Source of the DNA: Hoeflea algicola
Lineage (GTDB): Bacteria; Pseudomonadota; Alphaproteobacteria; Rhizobiales; Rhizobiaceae
Reading direction: 5' to 3'
Assembly: GCF_026619415.1 (NCBI RefSeq)
Contig: NZ_JAOVZR010000001.1
Coordinates: 2,356,001 to 2,420,000 of the forward strand
Length of the DNA stretch: 64,000 bases
Of this stretch, positions 1 through 8,068 are shown piece after piece (within the stretch, counting starts at the first letter, position 1; each line of letters starts with the position of its first letter). A program made the translations under genes and the position numbers. The notes beneath the pieces are model-generated. The model did no database searches, was not told the DNA's origin, and saw nothing but the letters and a program-made list of their open reading frames with translations.

Positions 1-775
1 GTTGTTGCCTGCCGCATTGTTGCCGTTCTGCGCTGGCGTCCCGGCCATCGGCGTCGGCCAGCCCGCCACACCCGCTTGTCTGCCCAACTGGTCCAGCCGC
101 GAGCGCACCGACCCGTCCGGGTTCACTCCGGTCGTCGCCATGCCCGGCGTGTCCTTCCAGTCGCGCGTCGTCGTCGCCCAACCAGCCAGTTGAGCTGCCG
201 TCTGAATGTTCAGCCCGCCATCCCGCCCGGAGCTTCCCGGCCCGGTCGTGCTGTTCGCTGTGGGGGTCGGCCAGCTTTTCCGCGCACCACCAGAGCCGGT
301 GTCTTTCGTGCGGCGCCCCGAAGCCCGCAGCAGGGGCAACAGCCGCCCCGCAGGCGTAGCCCAGTCCTTCCAGGTCAGCTTGTACAAGGTCGAGCCAGCC
401 AAGGCCGTCCTTGCTTCCAACCTGCTCGCCAAAGAGGATTGCAGGCTGGCACTGTGCGATGAGATGGAGCCCAAAGGGCCATAGGTGCCGCTCGTCAGCA
501 AACCCGCCTCCTTTGCCTGCCGCGGAGAAAGGCTGGCAAGGGAAACTGGCGGTCCAGACTGGACGGGCGTCAGGCCATCCGGCGCGGCGCAGCCCGTAGC
601 TCCAGACGCCGATACCGGCGCAGAGATGGACCTGGGTGTATCGTTCAAGCTCGGAGGGCGTGACATCTAGCAGGCTCCTTTCGTCAACATCACCCGGCGC
701 AATCAGCCCGGCGGAAATCAGGTTGCGCAGCCACTGTGCTGCGTGCGGGTCAAATTCTGAATAGTAAGCGGCCAT
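1..775 (-). CDS. Phage DNA (cytosine-5-)-methyltransferase, N-terminal part (runs off left edge)
   Basis: Reading the complement from ATG at 775, the frame stays open for 258 codons to the window edge. The family adds a methyl group to C5 of cytosine using S-adenosylmethionine. Visible motifs: a motif I-like LCAGIGVWSYG near residues 51-61, motif IV FPCQPFSAAG near 78-87 with nucleophile Cys80, GEQV near 116-119 in place of the usual ENV, and motif VIII GAPHERHRLWW near 153-163. The target-recognition domain and motifs IX-X lie outside. The start is 3 nt past the stop of the preceding gene (778-963), so it is the next cistron of the leftward operon. The likely role is protecting phage DNA from host restriction; this is inference. 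Confidence 0.88.
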   Translation of the reverse strand, partial: MAAYYSEFDPHAAQWLRNLISAGLIAPGDVDERSLLDVTPSELERYTQVHLCAGIGVWSYGLRRAGWPDARPVWTASFPCQPFSAAGKGGGFADERHLWPFGLHLIAQCQPAILFGEQVGSKDGLGWLDLVQADLEGLGYACGAAVAPAAGFGAPHERHRLWWCAEKLADPHSEQHDRAGKLRAGWRAEHSDGSSTGWLGDDDARLEGHAGHGDDRSEPGRVGALAAGPVGQTSGCGGLADADGRDASAERQQCGRQQ

Positions 776-777
776 CG

Positions 778-963
778 TCAAGCGCCACTCTTTACAAAAG
801 CGTTAAGCGCAGCCGTGACCGTCTCGGCGTCGTCGCGGTCCCTGCACAAGGCCACCGCCCTGGCGGACGGTTTCTCATAAGACCCTACCGCTCCGCGCTT
901 GGCGTCGAAAACGCGAAATAGCGCTCTGGGGCTGTCAGGCGTTTCATAGGAATAACGTTCCAT
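778..963 (-). CDS. Small hypothetical prophage protein (61 aa)
   Basis: No family recognised. It is a short charged protein with many Arg, Asp and Ala residues and no signal peptide or membrane segment. Its ATG overlaps the TGA of the upstream gene (TGATG at 961-965), and its stop lies 2 nt before the methyltransferase start. That spacing is the main support for it being a real cistron of the leftward operon. It starts from the variant GGAGTGTTTGACTGATG junction described in the findings. Confidence 0.6.
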   Translation of the reverse strand: MERYSYETPDSPRALFRVFDAKRGAVGSYEKPSARAVALCRDRDDAETVTAALNAFVKSGA

Positions 964-1172
964 CAGTCAAACACTCCCATTTCGGATTTGCGCTCTGGCT
1001 CCAGAGCGACGTTTAACGCGGCCACCGGATCGGCGTGGCAGCCGACACCCCACGGACCGCCCTCGCGGCCCCGGTACTTGGCTATGGCTTGCCACCCACC
1101 GATGCTTTCGCGCAGTTGAAGATCAACGAGGCCGCGCGAAACGGCCTCGTTGATTGCAGCCTCGAGGCTCAC
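963..1172 (-). CDS. Small hypothetical prophage protein (69 aa, GTG start)
   Basis: No family recognised. The N-terminal half looks like an amphipathic helix ([20 protein letters not shown]) followed by a WQAIAKYRGREGGPWGVG segment, resembling small phage proteins of unknown role. The start is GTG at 1172, overlapping the TGA of the upstream exonuclease gene inside GGGGTGTTCGGGTGA, where GGGG serves as ribosome-binding sequence. The C-terminus is MGVFD, a variant of the GVFG tail found on neighbours. Confidence 0.6.
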   Translation of the reverse strand: MSLEAAINEAVSRGLVDLQLRESIGGWQAIAKYRGREGGPWGVGCHADPVAALNVALEPERKSEMGVFD

Positions 1173-1729
1173 CCGAACACCCCTGTCTGGCGAGGCGCGA
1201 TGTCTCTGCCCCGCCCCTTCTTGACGGCAGCAACCAGACAGGTGATCTGGAATTTGGCGTCATCCAGTGCGTCGTGATGCGTACCGGTTCGCCCCATCGT
1301 GCGCGGGTCCAGATCGAACAGGTGCAGAGCCGTCCGCAGATCGCGCACGTTCCAAAACTTCCAGGGTGGGGTGACTTCCAGCTTCCGGCAGACGGCCTCC
1401 CACAACGTCACGTCGAAGGTTGAGCCGTTGCCCCACACGAACTCGGCGCCCGTGCGCATGAACCACGAGTGGAACATCTGCGCGGCTTCCGTCACCGGCT
1501 TGCGATCCGCCATGATCTTGGCCTGCGCGGCTTCCGATTGCTTTGCCCACCACTGATGCGTGGCGGGGTCTTCAATGAGGCCTATTTCCCGGCAGCTCGC
1601 CGCCGAGATGTTTTGCTTGAAGGTCTTCCCGATGGCGCCATTCAGATCAAACTGAGCAGCACCAATCGAGATGACAGAGGAACCAGGCTTGGTCCCGAGC
1701 GTTTCGAGGTCGAGCATTATGTGCTTCAT
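1169..1729 (-). CDS. DEDD-family 3'-5' exonuclease (phage type, Rv2179c/ExoI-like)
   Basis: 186 aa. The RNase H-fold exonuclease signature is clear: DLETLG at residues 7-12 (Asp7, Glu9), an Asp in NGSTFD at about 106, and HHDALDDA at about 151-158 supplying the last acidic residue and the general-base His. Such proteins remove nucleotides from 3' ends; phage versions serve replication or recombination. The gene overlaps the GapR-like gene upstream by 4 nt (ATGA) and the small gene downstream by 4 nt. The last four residues are GVFG, encoded across the coupling junction. Confidence 0.85.
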   Translation of the reverse strand: MKHIMLDLETLGTKPGSSVISIGAAQFDLNGAIGKTFKQNISAASCREIGLIEDPATHQWWAKQSEAAQAKIMADRKPVTEAAQMFHSWFMRTGAEFVWGNGSTFDVTLWEAVCRKLEVTPPWKFWNVRDLRTALHLFDLDPRTMGRTGTHHDALDDAKFQITCLVAAVKKGRGRDIAPRQTGVFG

Positions 1730-2007
1730 CCGAACACTCCGAGCGCGCTGGCGTAGGTGTCGCGGAGCGCTTCGCGTTCGGATCGCTCGTCCTTGTCCAT
1801 CTTGAGAAGCTTCAGCATCTCGGCGAGGGTCTTCGTGTCGTAGCCCGCAGCCTTGGCTTCACCCTTCACGTCCTTGATGTCGTCAGCGAGGGTTTGCTTC
1901 TCTTCTTCGAGGCGCTGGATGCGCTCGACAAAGGATCTCAACTGGTCGCGTGCGACCCGGTGCGCGTCGCTGTTGTGGCCGACGCCGGCCTCTTCGGTAG
2001 TGGTCAT
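1726..2007 (-). CDS. GapR-like DUF2312 DNA-binding protein, prophage copy
   Basis: 93 aa, taking ATG at 2007; an ATG at 2019 exists but lies inside the upstream gene and would bury the GGAG ribosome-binding site. The segment [18 protein letters not shown] followed by [20 protein letters not shown] is the hallmark of DUF2312, the GapR family of alphaproteobacterial nucleoid proteins that bind overtwisted, AT-rich DNA as helical oligomers. The rest is nearly all charged helix, consistent with a coiled coil. The family normally ends near ALG; here GVFG completes the tail. The start codon forms ATGA with the HNH gene stop. Confidence 0.85.
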   Translation of the reverse strand: MTTTEEAGVGHNSDAHRVARDQLRSFVERIQRLEEEKQTLADDIKDVKGEAKAAGYDTKTLAEMLKLLKMDKDERSEREALRDTYASALGVFG

Positions 2008-2495
2008 AGGTGGCTCCAATACTTTCTAGTGTTGATGTGGGAGATAGTCGAAGCGCAGACGTTAAATTGGTCAGCGATGTCGTTCTGGGTCAGCCCCGCA
2101 CTCAAAAGTTCTCGTATGCGCAGAACCTCGCTATCGCGGAGCCGGGATCTACCGTTTCGGGCGCCCTTCGGAGCCCGACCGTGCTTTTCTCGGTCTGCGT
2201 GGTTTTCTTTGCAGGTCACCCAACGAAGGTTTTCAGGCGTGTTATTCGTGCGTGTCCCATCAGCATGGGCGACCTGCGCCCCTTCAAAGGGCTTAGGCCC
2301 TAAAAACGCCGCCGCCACGTACTGGTGTGCTTTCTTGTGAAACCGCTCACCGCCGTAGCGGATAGCCAAATGCAGGTATCCGTCCTTCCTGAGCCTAGGG
2401 GCCAGCAAATTACCCGTCTCCGTATTTCGAAACCGCCCAAGCGAGCTGACGTGCACTGTTGGTGCGCAAGGAATTGGGTGCCAAATTTCAGCCAT
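2004..2495 (-). CDS. NUMOD4-HNH homing-type endonuclease
   Basis: 163 aa from ATG at 2495, which has a strong GGAGG at 2504-2508; a longer frame to 2546 would run through the hairpin at 2515-2545 and lacks such a site. Residues 3-25 (IWHPIP...VSSLGRFRN) match the NUMOD4 DNA-binding motif. Residues about 56-98 are an HNH_3 nuclease core ([32 protein letters not shown]). The last 55 residues hold a helix-turn-helix ([20 protein letters not shown]). Free-standing HNH genes of this type spread by cutting cognate loci. It sits between the ssDNA-binding and GapR-like genes and looks like an inserted cassette. Confidence 0.85.
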   Translation of the reverse strand: MAEIWHPIPCAPTVHVSSLGRFRNTETGNLLAPRLRKDGYLHLAIRYGGERFHKKAHQYVAAAFLGPKPFEGAQVAHADGTRTNNTPENLRWVTCKENHADREKHGRAPKGARNGRSRLRDSEVLRIRELLSAGLTQNDIADQFNVCASTISHINTRKYWSHL

Positions 2496-2514
2496 GGAAA
2501 ATACCTCCGGTAAA

Positions 2515-2545
2515 TGACACACGGCTATTTGTAAGCCGTGTGTCA
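2515..2545 (-). terminator. Perfect 12-bp inverted repeat (hairpin) upstream of the HNH gene
   Basis: TGACACACGGCT at 2515-2526 and AGCCGTGTGTCA at 2534-2545 are exact complements around a 7-nt loop. On the minus strand the hairpin follows the stop of the ssDNA-binding gene (2566) by about 20 nt and is followed by only a short T run (TTTACC). It could terminate or attenuate the operon before the HNH gene, or be a processing or boundary element of the HNH cassette. Confidence 0.6.
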
Positions 2546-2565
2546 AGCTTGACTATAGACAGAAC

Positions 2566-3195
2566 CTAACCGAAAAGTCCGCCCGCGCCCTCGCCGCCCT
2601 GCGTTTCTTCGGGCGCTTCGCCAGTGTCTTCGATCTTTTCGTACCACTTCTCGGGGTCAATACTGCCGGATCCGCCAAGGCGTTCACCCTCGCCGGTCTT
2701 CTGGAAGTACTGGATACCGAACGAGACACCGTCGCCGTTCTCGACATTGTTCCAGCAGAAGCCGTTGATCACTGCGAAGCCTTCGCAGCCGCTATAGACC
2801 TCTTCGGGAGTAGCCGGAATATTCGGGTCCAGGTAACGGACAACCGGAGGCCTGTCTTCGTTGGCGGAAACACGGATGAAGAATACGCCTTCACCCATGC
2901 CCGGGTGCAGCTCGCCGGTCTCCTTGTTGCGGGCTTCCTTTCCGTCGCCAGCGAGGAACGGCGACTTGATCAGGCCCTTCTTGGCGCGTTCAAGCCCTTT
3001 CTCGCCCCACTGCTCGACGATCAGCGCGCCGACCTTCTTTTCCAACGCGGGCCGGTCCTTGTTTTTGAAGATCAGCGTGCAGCCGTACTTGATCTTGCCG
3101 CCCTTCTGTTGGCGGGGCTTGAACAGATCCTGCGCGAAGCTGACGATGCAGGGTGGGGTTTTGAAATCTTCAGTGCGTGCGAACTTGGCAGCCAT
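2566..3195 (-). CDS. Phage ssDNA-binding protein (Enc34/DUF2815 family)
   Basis: 209 aa. The start AKFARTEDFKTPPCIVSFAQDLFKP, the internal KYGCTLIFKNKD segment and the C-terminal half containing VYSGCEGFAVINGFCWNN are typical of DUF2815, shown for phage Enc34 to be an OB-fold ssDNA-binding protein. It coats single strands during replication and recombination. The tail is acidic and glycine-rich (EAPEETQGGEGAGGLFG), as in many SSBs whose tips recruit partners. It lies 2 nt after the DUF2800 gene stop with GGAG in the preceding coding end. Its stop TAG does not overlap a start, perhaps because the HNH cassette separates it from its former neighbour. Confidence 0.85.
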   Translation of the reverse strand: MAAKFARTEDFKTPPCIVSFAQDLFKPRQQKGGKIKYGCTLIFKNKDRPALEKKVGALIVEQWGEKGLERAKKGLIKSPFLAGDGKEARNKETGELHPGMGEGVFFIRVSANEDRPPVVRYLDPNIPATPEEVYSGCEGFAVINGFCWNNVENGDGVSFGIQYFQKTGEGERLGGSGSIDPEKWYEKIEDTGEAPEETQGGEGAGGLFG

Positions 3196-3197
3196 GA

Positions 3198-4478
3198 TTA
3201 TTCTCCTGTCTCACTGTTTGGTTCAAAGTATTTTGCTGCCGTCGACGGTGCCGGCGGTCGCGATGTTTTCGCTTCCGAAACGAGATTTGTTCCAGTCACG
3301 GGTCGTTCCACAAAGGGCTCGATCAGAGCCTTCCGTTTTGCTCCGAGCAGCTTGTCGGCCTTGGCCGGGCTGATCGGTTTGCGGTCGTAGACCTGGTCTT
3401 CCGAGAAGCCCTGCTCCATCAGCTCGACAAGCGCCACGTCGGCGTCGATCCAGCGGCGGTTGCCGATCTTCTCGGATAGCTGCCAGCCGGGAATGGTGGT
3501 TCCCATCTCGGCCTGCGTATGGGCGTAGGCGCGGACGGCCTTCACCCAATCTTCGAGCATCGGCAGCATGTCGAGCGTCTCGGCGATCTTCTCCGGTGAC
3601 ATCTCGTTTGGCATGTTGCCGATGCGGGGCTGGTTCATGTCGTCGAACCAGACCGATGCAACGCTGAGAGCGTCCCGGCGCAGCGCCGGGCAAGTCCCTT
3701 CAACGGGGCAGAACGTGCATTTGCCGGGCTGCAGCCATTCGGCCACCCACTCGTCCATCAACACGCTGTTGCCCTTGGCCGTCTCGTAGGCGTCCATTGC
3801 AGCTTTTGACTTGTGCATGGATTTCAGGAGATCGGCCGTCCAGGCGATCAGATCGGCGACGTGAAACGTCTCCGAACGTATGCGCCCATCCTTATGTGGC
3901 GCGCGGGGCTGAGCGATCGTCACAGTGACCGTTTCAACGTCCAGCTCCGGATGCGCCAACACTGCGCCGAGCCCGTAGGTCCGGAGCTGCGGGTTGTCCT
4001 TCACATCGACGACGCCCATGCCGTTCTTGAGATCGACGACTTCGAGCACTTTGCAGACAGGGTAGTAGACGACGAAGTCACCCGTGCCCCCGGCATCGAA
4101 TGGCGGGCCCAACTCGGCGAGTGAGAACTTCTCTTCGATCCAGAAGATGGCGTCGCCGCCGAACTCACCCTCGTACCCGGAGAGGCAGCCGCGGCAGTAG
4201 TCGATGTATTCCTGCGCCGAGTTGGCCAGTTCTTCGTCGATCTCGATCTCGTGAGACTTGGTCTTCTCGATCTTGCCGATGAAGCTGTCAGCATCAGCGC
4301 CGGAGCGCAGACACTTCTCCGAGATCTGGTGGGCCGCCGTTCCACGGGCGGAATGGATTGTCTCCTTGTCCGGTGTGTTGGCGTCCAGCGCCAGGGCAAG
4401 AGCGCCCGGGCAGTGGACATTGCGCGCGGTTGCCGATGCCGCCCACGAAGCATGTTCGCGTTCTCCGTGGTCAACCAT
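3198..4478 (-). CDS. DUF2800 PD-(D/E)XK nuclease (Cas4/AddB-like) of phage replication module
   Basis: 426 aa. The motifs match the PD-(D/E)XK family: GTAAH near residues 46-50, Glu116, GTGD near 131-134, and DLK near 149-151. A cysteine set (Cys23 and Cys244, Cys247, Cys253 in CTFCPVEGTC) is placed like the Fe-S cluster ligands of AddB and Cas4 nucleases. DUF2800 genes regularly accompany DUF2815 genes in phages, as here, which suggests joint end-processing or recombination. The TAA of the upstream gene overlaps its ATG (TAATG). Confidence 0.85.
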   Translation of the reverse strand: MVDHGEREHASWAASATARNVHCPGALALALDANTPDKETIHSARGTAAHQISEKCLRSGADADSFIGKIEKTKSHEIEIDEELANSAQEYIDYCRGCLSGYEGEFGGDAIFWIEEKFSLAELGPPFDAGGTGDFVVYYPVCKVLEVVDLKNGMGVVDVKDNPQLRTYGLGAVLAHPELDVETVTVTIAQPRAPHKDGRIRSETFHVADLIAWTADLLKSMHKSKAAMDAYETAKGNSVLMDEWVAEWLQPGKCTFCPVEGTCPALRRDALSVASVWFDDMNQPRIGNMPNEMSPEKIAETLDMLPMLEDWVKAVRAYAHTQAEMGTTIPGWQLSEKIGNRRWIDADVALVELMEQGFSEDQVYDRKPISPAKADKLLGAKRKALIEPFVERPVTGTNLVSEAKTSRPPAPSTAAKYFEPNSETGE

Positions 4479-5398
4479 TATTCAGCGCCGCGCTTGAACG
4501 GGTCTTTCTGGATGGCTTCGTCGATGGCCGCGACGACCTTGCCGTAGCCATCAGCCGGAACGTGGCTGATCTTGGTGATGCCGGCGCCGAACAGCATGCC
4601 GAAGATTTTGGGGCAGTCTTCCATCGTGAACGGCATGTTCGCCGGGTCGGTGTTCTGCCCGTCGAACTCCAGCGCATAGCGCTTCATCGCCGCCACAGCG
4701 TCTTCCTTGGTGGCAGTCGGAGTTTCCGCTGCAGCCTTGGTTTCGGTCTTGGCACCGGCAACCGCCGCGTTGACCCGCTCGACAGCAGCCGGAATGTCGG
4801 CTTCGTCGATATCGGTGATGCCGCGGCCGATCAGCCCGCCTTCTTCGACCAGCTTGACGGCTTCGGCCATGCCGAACTTCTTCTGATACGCGCCCATGGC
4901 GCGGCGAAGCTGGTCAATCGGTGCAAGACCGGTGCTTTCAGTTTCAGCCGCCTCGTCCGCAGCATCTGCTGCTTCGGTCTCGGCGTCGTCTTCAGGGCCA
5001 ACCCGGTTCTCGCCGGTCGAGATGGCCGGTTTGCTGGCAGCCGCAGCAGCGTCGGCGGCATCAGCCGCTTCGTCTTCCGCGATCTCTTCCTTGGTCCTGC
5101 GCTTGCGGCCTTCAGAAGGCTTGCCGCGCTCGCGGGTCGGGGCTTCTTGCTTCGTGTCTGCGAAAACATTTCCGCCCGGCTCGGCTACAGGAACCTCGAA
5201 GCCAGTATCAACGACGACGCCGTCTTCCTTCTGCTCCGGGGTCTCGTCAGCGTCCTTTGCGGTAACTGGTGCTTCACCCTTATCCGACGTGCGGCCCCGG
5301 TAGAAGCCGAGCGCAGCCATGGACCGCGCCAGGTAGTCGGATGCGTCTCCGGTTTGCACGGATTTCTCCGGAACCTCGATGTGAATATTAATGCTCAT
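4478..5398 (-). CDS. Hypothetical prophage protein with long acidic Ala-rich linker (306 aa)
   Basis: Function not recognised. The start is taken at ATG 5398, which forms ATGA with the helicase stop and has GAGAGG upstream; a longer frame begins at 5428 inside the helicase gene. The N-terminus is a short folded-looking segment (MSINIHIEVPEKS). Residues about 45-145 are low-complexity, rich in Ala, Glu, Asp and Lys, with a basic patch GRKRRTKEEI. The C-terminal 150 residues look folded (LRRAMGAYQKKFGMAEAVKLV...FTMEDCPKIFGMLFGAGI). The position between helicase and nuclease genes suggests an accessory of the replication or recombination complex. Confidence 0.7.
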   Translation of the reverse strand: MSINIHIEVPEKSVQTGDASDYLARSMAALGFYRGRTSDKGEAPVTAKDADETPEQKEDGVVVDTGFEVPVAEPGGNVFADTKQEAPTRERGKPSEGRKRRTKEEIAEDEAADAADAAAAASKPAISTGENRVGPEDDAETEAADAADEAAETESTGLAPIDQLRRAMGAYQKKFGMAEAVKLVEEGGLIGRGITDIDEADIPAAVERVNAAVAGAKTETKAAAETPTATKEDAVAAMKRYALEFDGQNTDPANMPFTMEDCPKIFGMLFGAGITKISHVPADGYGKVVAAIDEAIQKDPFKRGAE

Positions 5399-6747
5399 TT
5401 GGTCAAAACCTCTCGTATTGCTGTCCACAGACGCATCAGCGAAGCCTGCAACGCCTCGTCTATGGACCCTTGAAGAACGCAGACTTTCACGACGGCATTG
5501 CGCCGTTGCTCGTGATTGGTGATCCGCAGCGACATCTGCTTCATGGAGCGGGGCGAGAAGGACGCCTCGACGAACCAGAGCACCGCAGCCGCGGATAAAT
5601 CGATTGCTTCGCCGGCGGCTTCGATCTGCGCCAGAAAGACGCGCGGGCCTTTCGGATCAGAGAACGCTTCGACGTTTTTCTGTCGCATGTCGGCTGACGT
5701 TGCGCCGTCAATTCCGACAACGCCGAACTGCGAAAGCCCTTCCATCAGGATCTTGCCCACGTCCCGATGCCAGTAGGCCAGAACGATGCGGTCGAGGCCG
5801 CAGTCAAATTCTTCCTTCACTGCAGCGATCACGGCGGCGGCCTTGATCTCTCCGGTGATCCGCCGCAGCGGTCCAAGGTGCATGTCGAGTTCTTTGGTCT
5901 TGCCGTCCTTGACCGCTTCCAGGATGGCTTTCTGGTCGAGGTTGGCGTCTGCAGCGCGCCGTTGCGTCTCGCTTACGATCAGCGGCAGTGTGTCGTAAGA
6001 AGGTGGCCGGATACCAACGTCGGCTTGCGTCCGTAGCAGAATGAAGCCTTTGATCCGCTCGCGCAGCTCCGGCAGGTTCTGGCCGCCGATGACCACCTTG
6101 ATCCGGTTGAACTGCGACAGCTTCTTCATCCGGACCACGCAATAGCGGTGCAGGAAGTCGTCATGCTCCATGACGCAGGGCCACCCCTTGGCGGCATTGC
6201 TCAGAAGCCTCTCGGGCGCCAGCGCGCGCAGCCTGGGGTACATGTCGTCGGGGCTGTGCGGTATTGGCGTCCCGGTCAGCGGCCACACCCTGGCGGCTTT
6301 GCTGTAAAGCGCAGTGGCGTGGTCCAGGGTCGCGCCGCCATCAACGAGCTTGCCGTAAAGTGACTGCGTGCGCTTGGCCGTGAAATTCTTGGCGAAGTGG
6401 TCTTCGTCGGAAATCACCAGATCCCACTTGCGGGCCAGTAACTGAGCCATGACGCGCGGGTTGACCAACGAGGGCCAGCCGACAATGACCGTATCGGCAG
6501 TGACCGGCTTCTTGGTGTTCATGATGGCTTGCACGTCGCGGTCGAACACCGACCAGTCCGAGAAACCCTTGAGCCAGACGCCCCGACCGGATGCCGTCGT
6601 GATGACCAGGATCGAGGTCGCCATGATGTAATCGGCGGCCATGATGGCGGTGCCGGTTTTTCCACAACGGGGCTCGTCTGCCAGCAGCGCGTGATTGCGC
6701 GAAGCCAGAAAATGGGCGCCCGAAAGCTGTGTTGGAAATGGGATCAT
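5395..6747 (-). CDS. Superfamily 2 DNA helicase (SNF2/DEAD-like), phage
   Basis: 450 aa. The ATP-binding Walker A is ADEPRCGKTGTA near residues 23-34 (Lys30). Walker B is SDEDH near 113-117, an unusual DEDH box. Motif III is LTGTP near 157-161, and a motif VI-like MKQMSLRITNHEQRR lies near the C-terminus, giving two RecA-like domains. It is shorter than chromatin-type SNF2 proteins but normal for phage replication helicases. Both ends overlap neighbours by 4 nt (ATGA). The start at 6747 lies inside the GGGGTCTTCGGATGA junction. Confidence 0.85.
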   Translation of the reverse strand: MIPFPTQLSGAHFLASRNHALLADEPRCGKTGTAIMAADYIMATSILVITTASGRGVWLKGFSDWSVFDRDVQAIMNTKKPVTADTVIVGWPSLVNPRVMAQLLARKWDLVISDEDHFAKNFTAKRTQSLYGKLVDGGATLDHATALYSKAARVWPLTGTPIPHSPDDMYPRLRALAPERLLSNAAKGWPCVMEHDDFLHRYCVVRMKKLSQFNRIKVVIGGQNLPELRERIKGFILLRTQADVGIRPPSYDTLPLIVSETQRRAADANLDQKAILEAVKDGKTKELDMHLGPLRRITGEIKAAAVIAAVKEEFDCGLDRIVLAYWHRDVGKILMEGLSQFGVVGIDGATSADMRQKNVEAFSDPKGPRVFLAQIEAAGEAIDLSAAAVLWFVEASFSPRSMKQMSLRITNHEQRRNAVVKVCVLQGSIDEALQASLMRLWTAIREVLTK

Positions 6748-7502
6748 CCGAAGACCCCCAGATCAACTTTCCCGAGCCGGTGTTCGGCGATCGCGAAGTA
6801 CCCCGGGTCATTCTCGATGCCTATGAAATTTCGGCCTGTGTTGCGGCAGGCGACGCCGGTTGTGCCACTCCCCATGGTGAAGTCGAGAACCGTGTTACCC
6901 TCGTTGGTGTAGGTGCGGATCAGGTATTCCATCAGGGCTACCGGCTTTTGGGTTGGATGGTGCCTGCCACCATTGGTCCCGTCGTTATTCACCACGTCGA
7001 AGGGCAGCACGGAAACCGGATACCTGTCCGTCTTGCCGCTTGGGTACTCTGTCGGAACCTGCGCACCATAGACCGGCGTGAACTTGGTTCGGCGAGCCCC
7101 ATTGGACGGGATGGACTGCCACATCTGTGGATTGTAGGTAGGTGTGCCATCGCAGAAAACAACGATGTCCTCGTGGCTGGTGAGGTGCCTGCGTTTTGCG
7201 TTCAAATGGCCGCTAGGCTTGTTCTTCCGCCACACTAGCGTCTGGTGATGCGCCGCCGGGTTACTCATAACCAGCGCCGACGTGAACGGCTGCGAAGCAG
7301 TGAATACCGCGACGCCGCCCCTCCGCAATAAGCGGCCCACCTGAGCCCACATAGGCTCGAGAGGGACTACCGTATCCCATTTGCAGGCGGTCGTGCCGTA
7401 GGGTGGGTCGCACAGCACCATGTCGACGCCGCCCGCGGCGAGCGTAGGCATGATCTCAAGGCAGTCGCCACGGTGTAGCTGAAATGGCGTCATGGTCGTC
7501 AC
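6744..7502 (-). CDS. DNA N6-adenine or N4-cytosine methyltransferase (beta-class order)
   Basis: 252 aa. The catalytic DPPY motif is at residues 32-35 and the SAM-binding DFTMGSGTT at about 207-215, with HPTQKP at about 182-187. This motif order is that of beta-class exocyclic-amino methyltransferases. No restriction partner is nearby, so it is an orphan phage enzyme, probably protecting DNA or altering regulation. The start is taken as GTG at 7502 because GGAGAG lies 7 nt before it; ATG at 7493 is an alternative and a longer frame to 7529 has no support. The C-terminus is DLGVFG. Confidence 0.88.
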   Translation of the reverse strand: MTTMTPFQLHRGDCLEIMPTLAAGGVDMVLCDPPYGTTACKWDTVVPLEPMWAQVGRLLRRGGVAVFTASQPFTSALVMSNPAAHHQTLVWRKNKPSGHLNAKRRHLTSHEDIVVFCDGTPTYNPQMWQSIPSNGARRTKFTPVYGAQVPTEYPSGKTDRYPVSVLPFDVVNNDGTNGGRHHPTQKPVALMEYLIRTYTNEGNTVLDFTMGSGTTGVACRNTGRNFIGIENDPGYFAIAEHRLGKVDLGVFG

Positions 7503-7561
7503 GGTGGCTCTCCGGCCAAGCTGTTTCATCTGGTTCTGTCAAGCGTCACTGTTTACAAATG

Positions 7562-8068
7562 CTACAAAAAGGTCAAGCGAAATTCTTCCGCAACCGAAGC
7601 GTCTGCGTACTCGGCGACTTCAAGCCCGCAATTCTTGGCGAGAGCCAGTTCGGCGCTCACTCCGAGCGAGACCTGCCAGCCCGGCAGCAGCACGATCGTG
7701 TCTGCTTCGTTACAGATATAGGCGCAGTATGCCGCAAAGGCCTGGCGCAACGGGAACGTCCCGTGCGGCCCGTCGTGCGGGAACTCAGCCGGGTTGTGGA
7801 CCTCGTGGCCTGCTGCGCGCAGCTCACCAGCCACCCGTGTAAACAGATCGTAGTTGCTGCCTGGGTAGCCTTTCATGGGGCCGCTGAGATATATCTTGCG
7901 CTTCACCGGCTCCTTAGTCGTCTCCGGGTGCGCACCCTTCCGCATCTCACTCAGCCGGGCTTTGAACTCGGCGTCAGTCTCGCCGGTAACGCGCTCGGCG
8001 CCTGCGACAATACGCGCGAGGGCTTCCGCATGCCGCATCTTCGCTCTTTCCACTTGGCTAGGTATCAT
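7562..8068 (-). CDS. DUF4406 (nucleoside 2-deoxyribosyltransferase-like) protein
   Basis: 168 aa. The C-terminal 110 residues carry the DUF4406 pattern: KIYLSGPMKGYPGSNYDLF, HEVHNPAEF and ADTIVLLPGWQVSLGVSAELALA, a Rossmann-like fold related to nucleoside deoxyribosyltransferases. The N-terminal 50 residues are a charged helix. Phages often carry this family near replication genes; a role in nucleotide metabolism is plausible but unproven. The ATG lies in the GGAGTATTCGGATGA junction with the rusA stop. Confidence 0.8.
   Translation of the reverse strand: MIPSQVERAKMRHAEALARIVAGAERVTGETDAEFKARLSEMRKGAHPETTKEPVKRKIYLSGPMKGYPGSNYDLFTRVAGELRAAGHEVHNPAEFPHDGPHGTFPLRQAFAAYCAYICNEADTIVLLPGWQVSLGVSAELALAKNCGLEVAEYADASVAEEFRLTFL

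Noticed and set aside
2..670. Several short plus-strand frames
   Set aside because: They are opposite the cytosine methyltransferase, which has diagnostic motifs on the minus strand.
4478..5398. Antitoxin or structural protein role for the 306-aa prophage protein
   Set aside because: The low-complexity linker gives weak similarity to many proteins; no specific domain supports either role.
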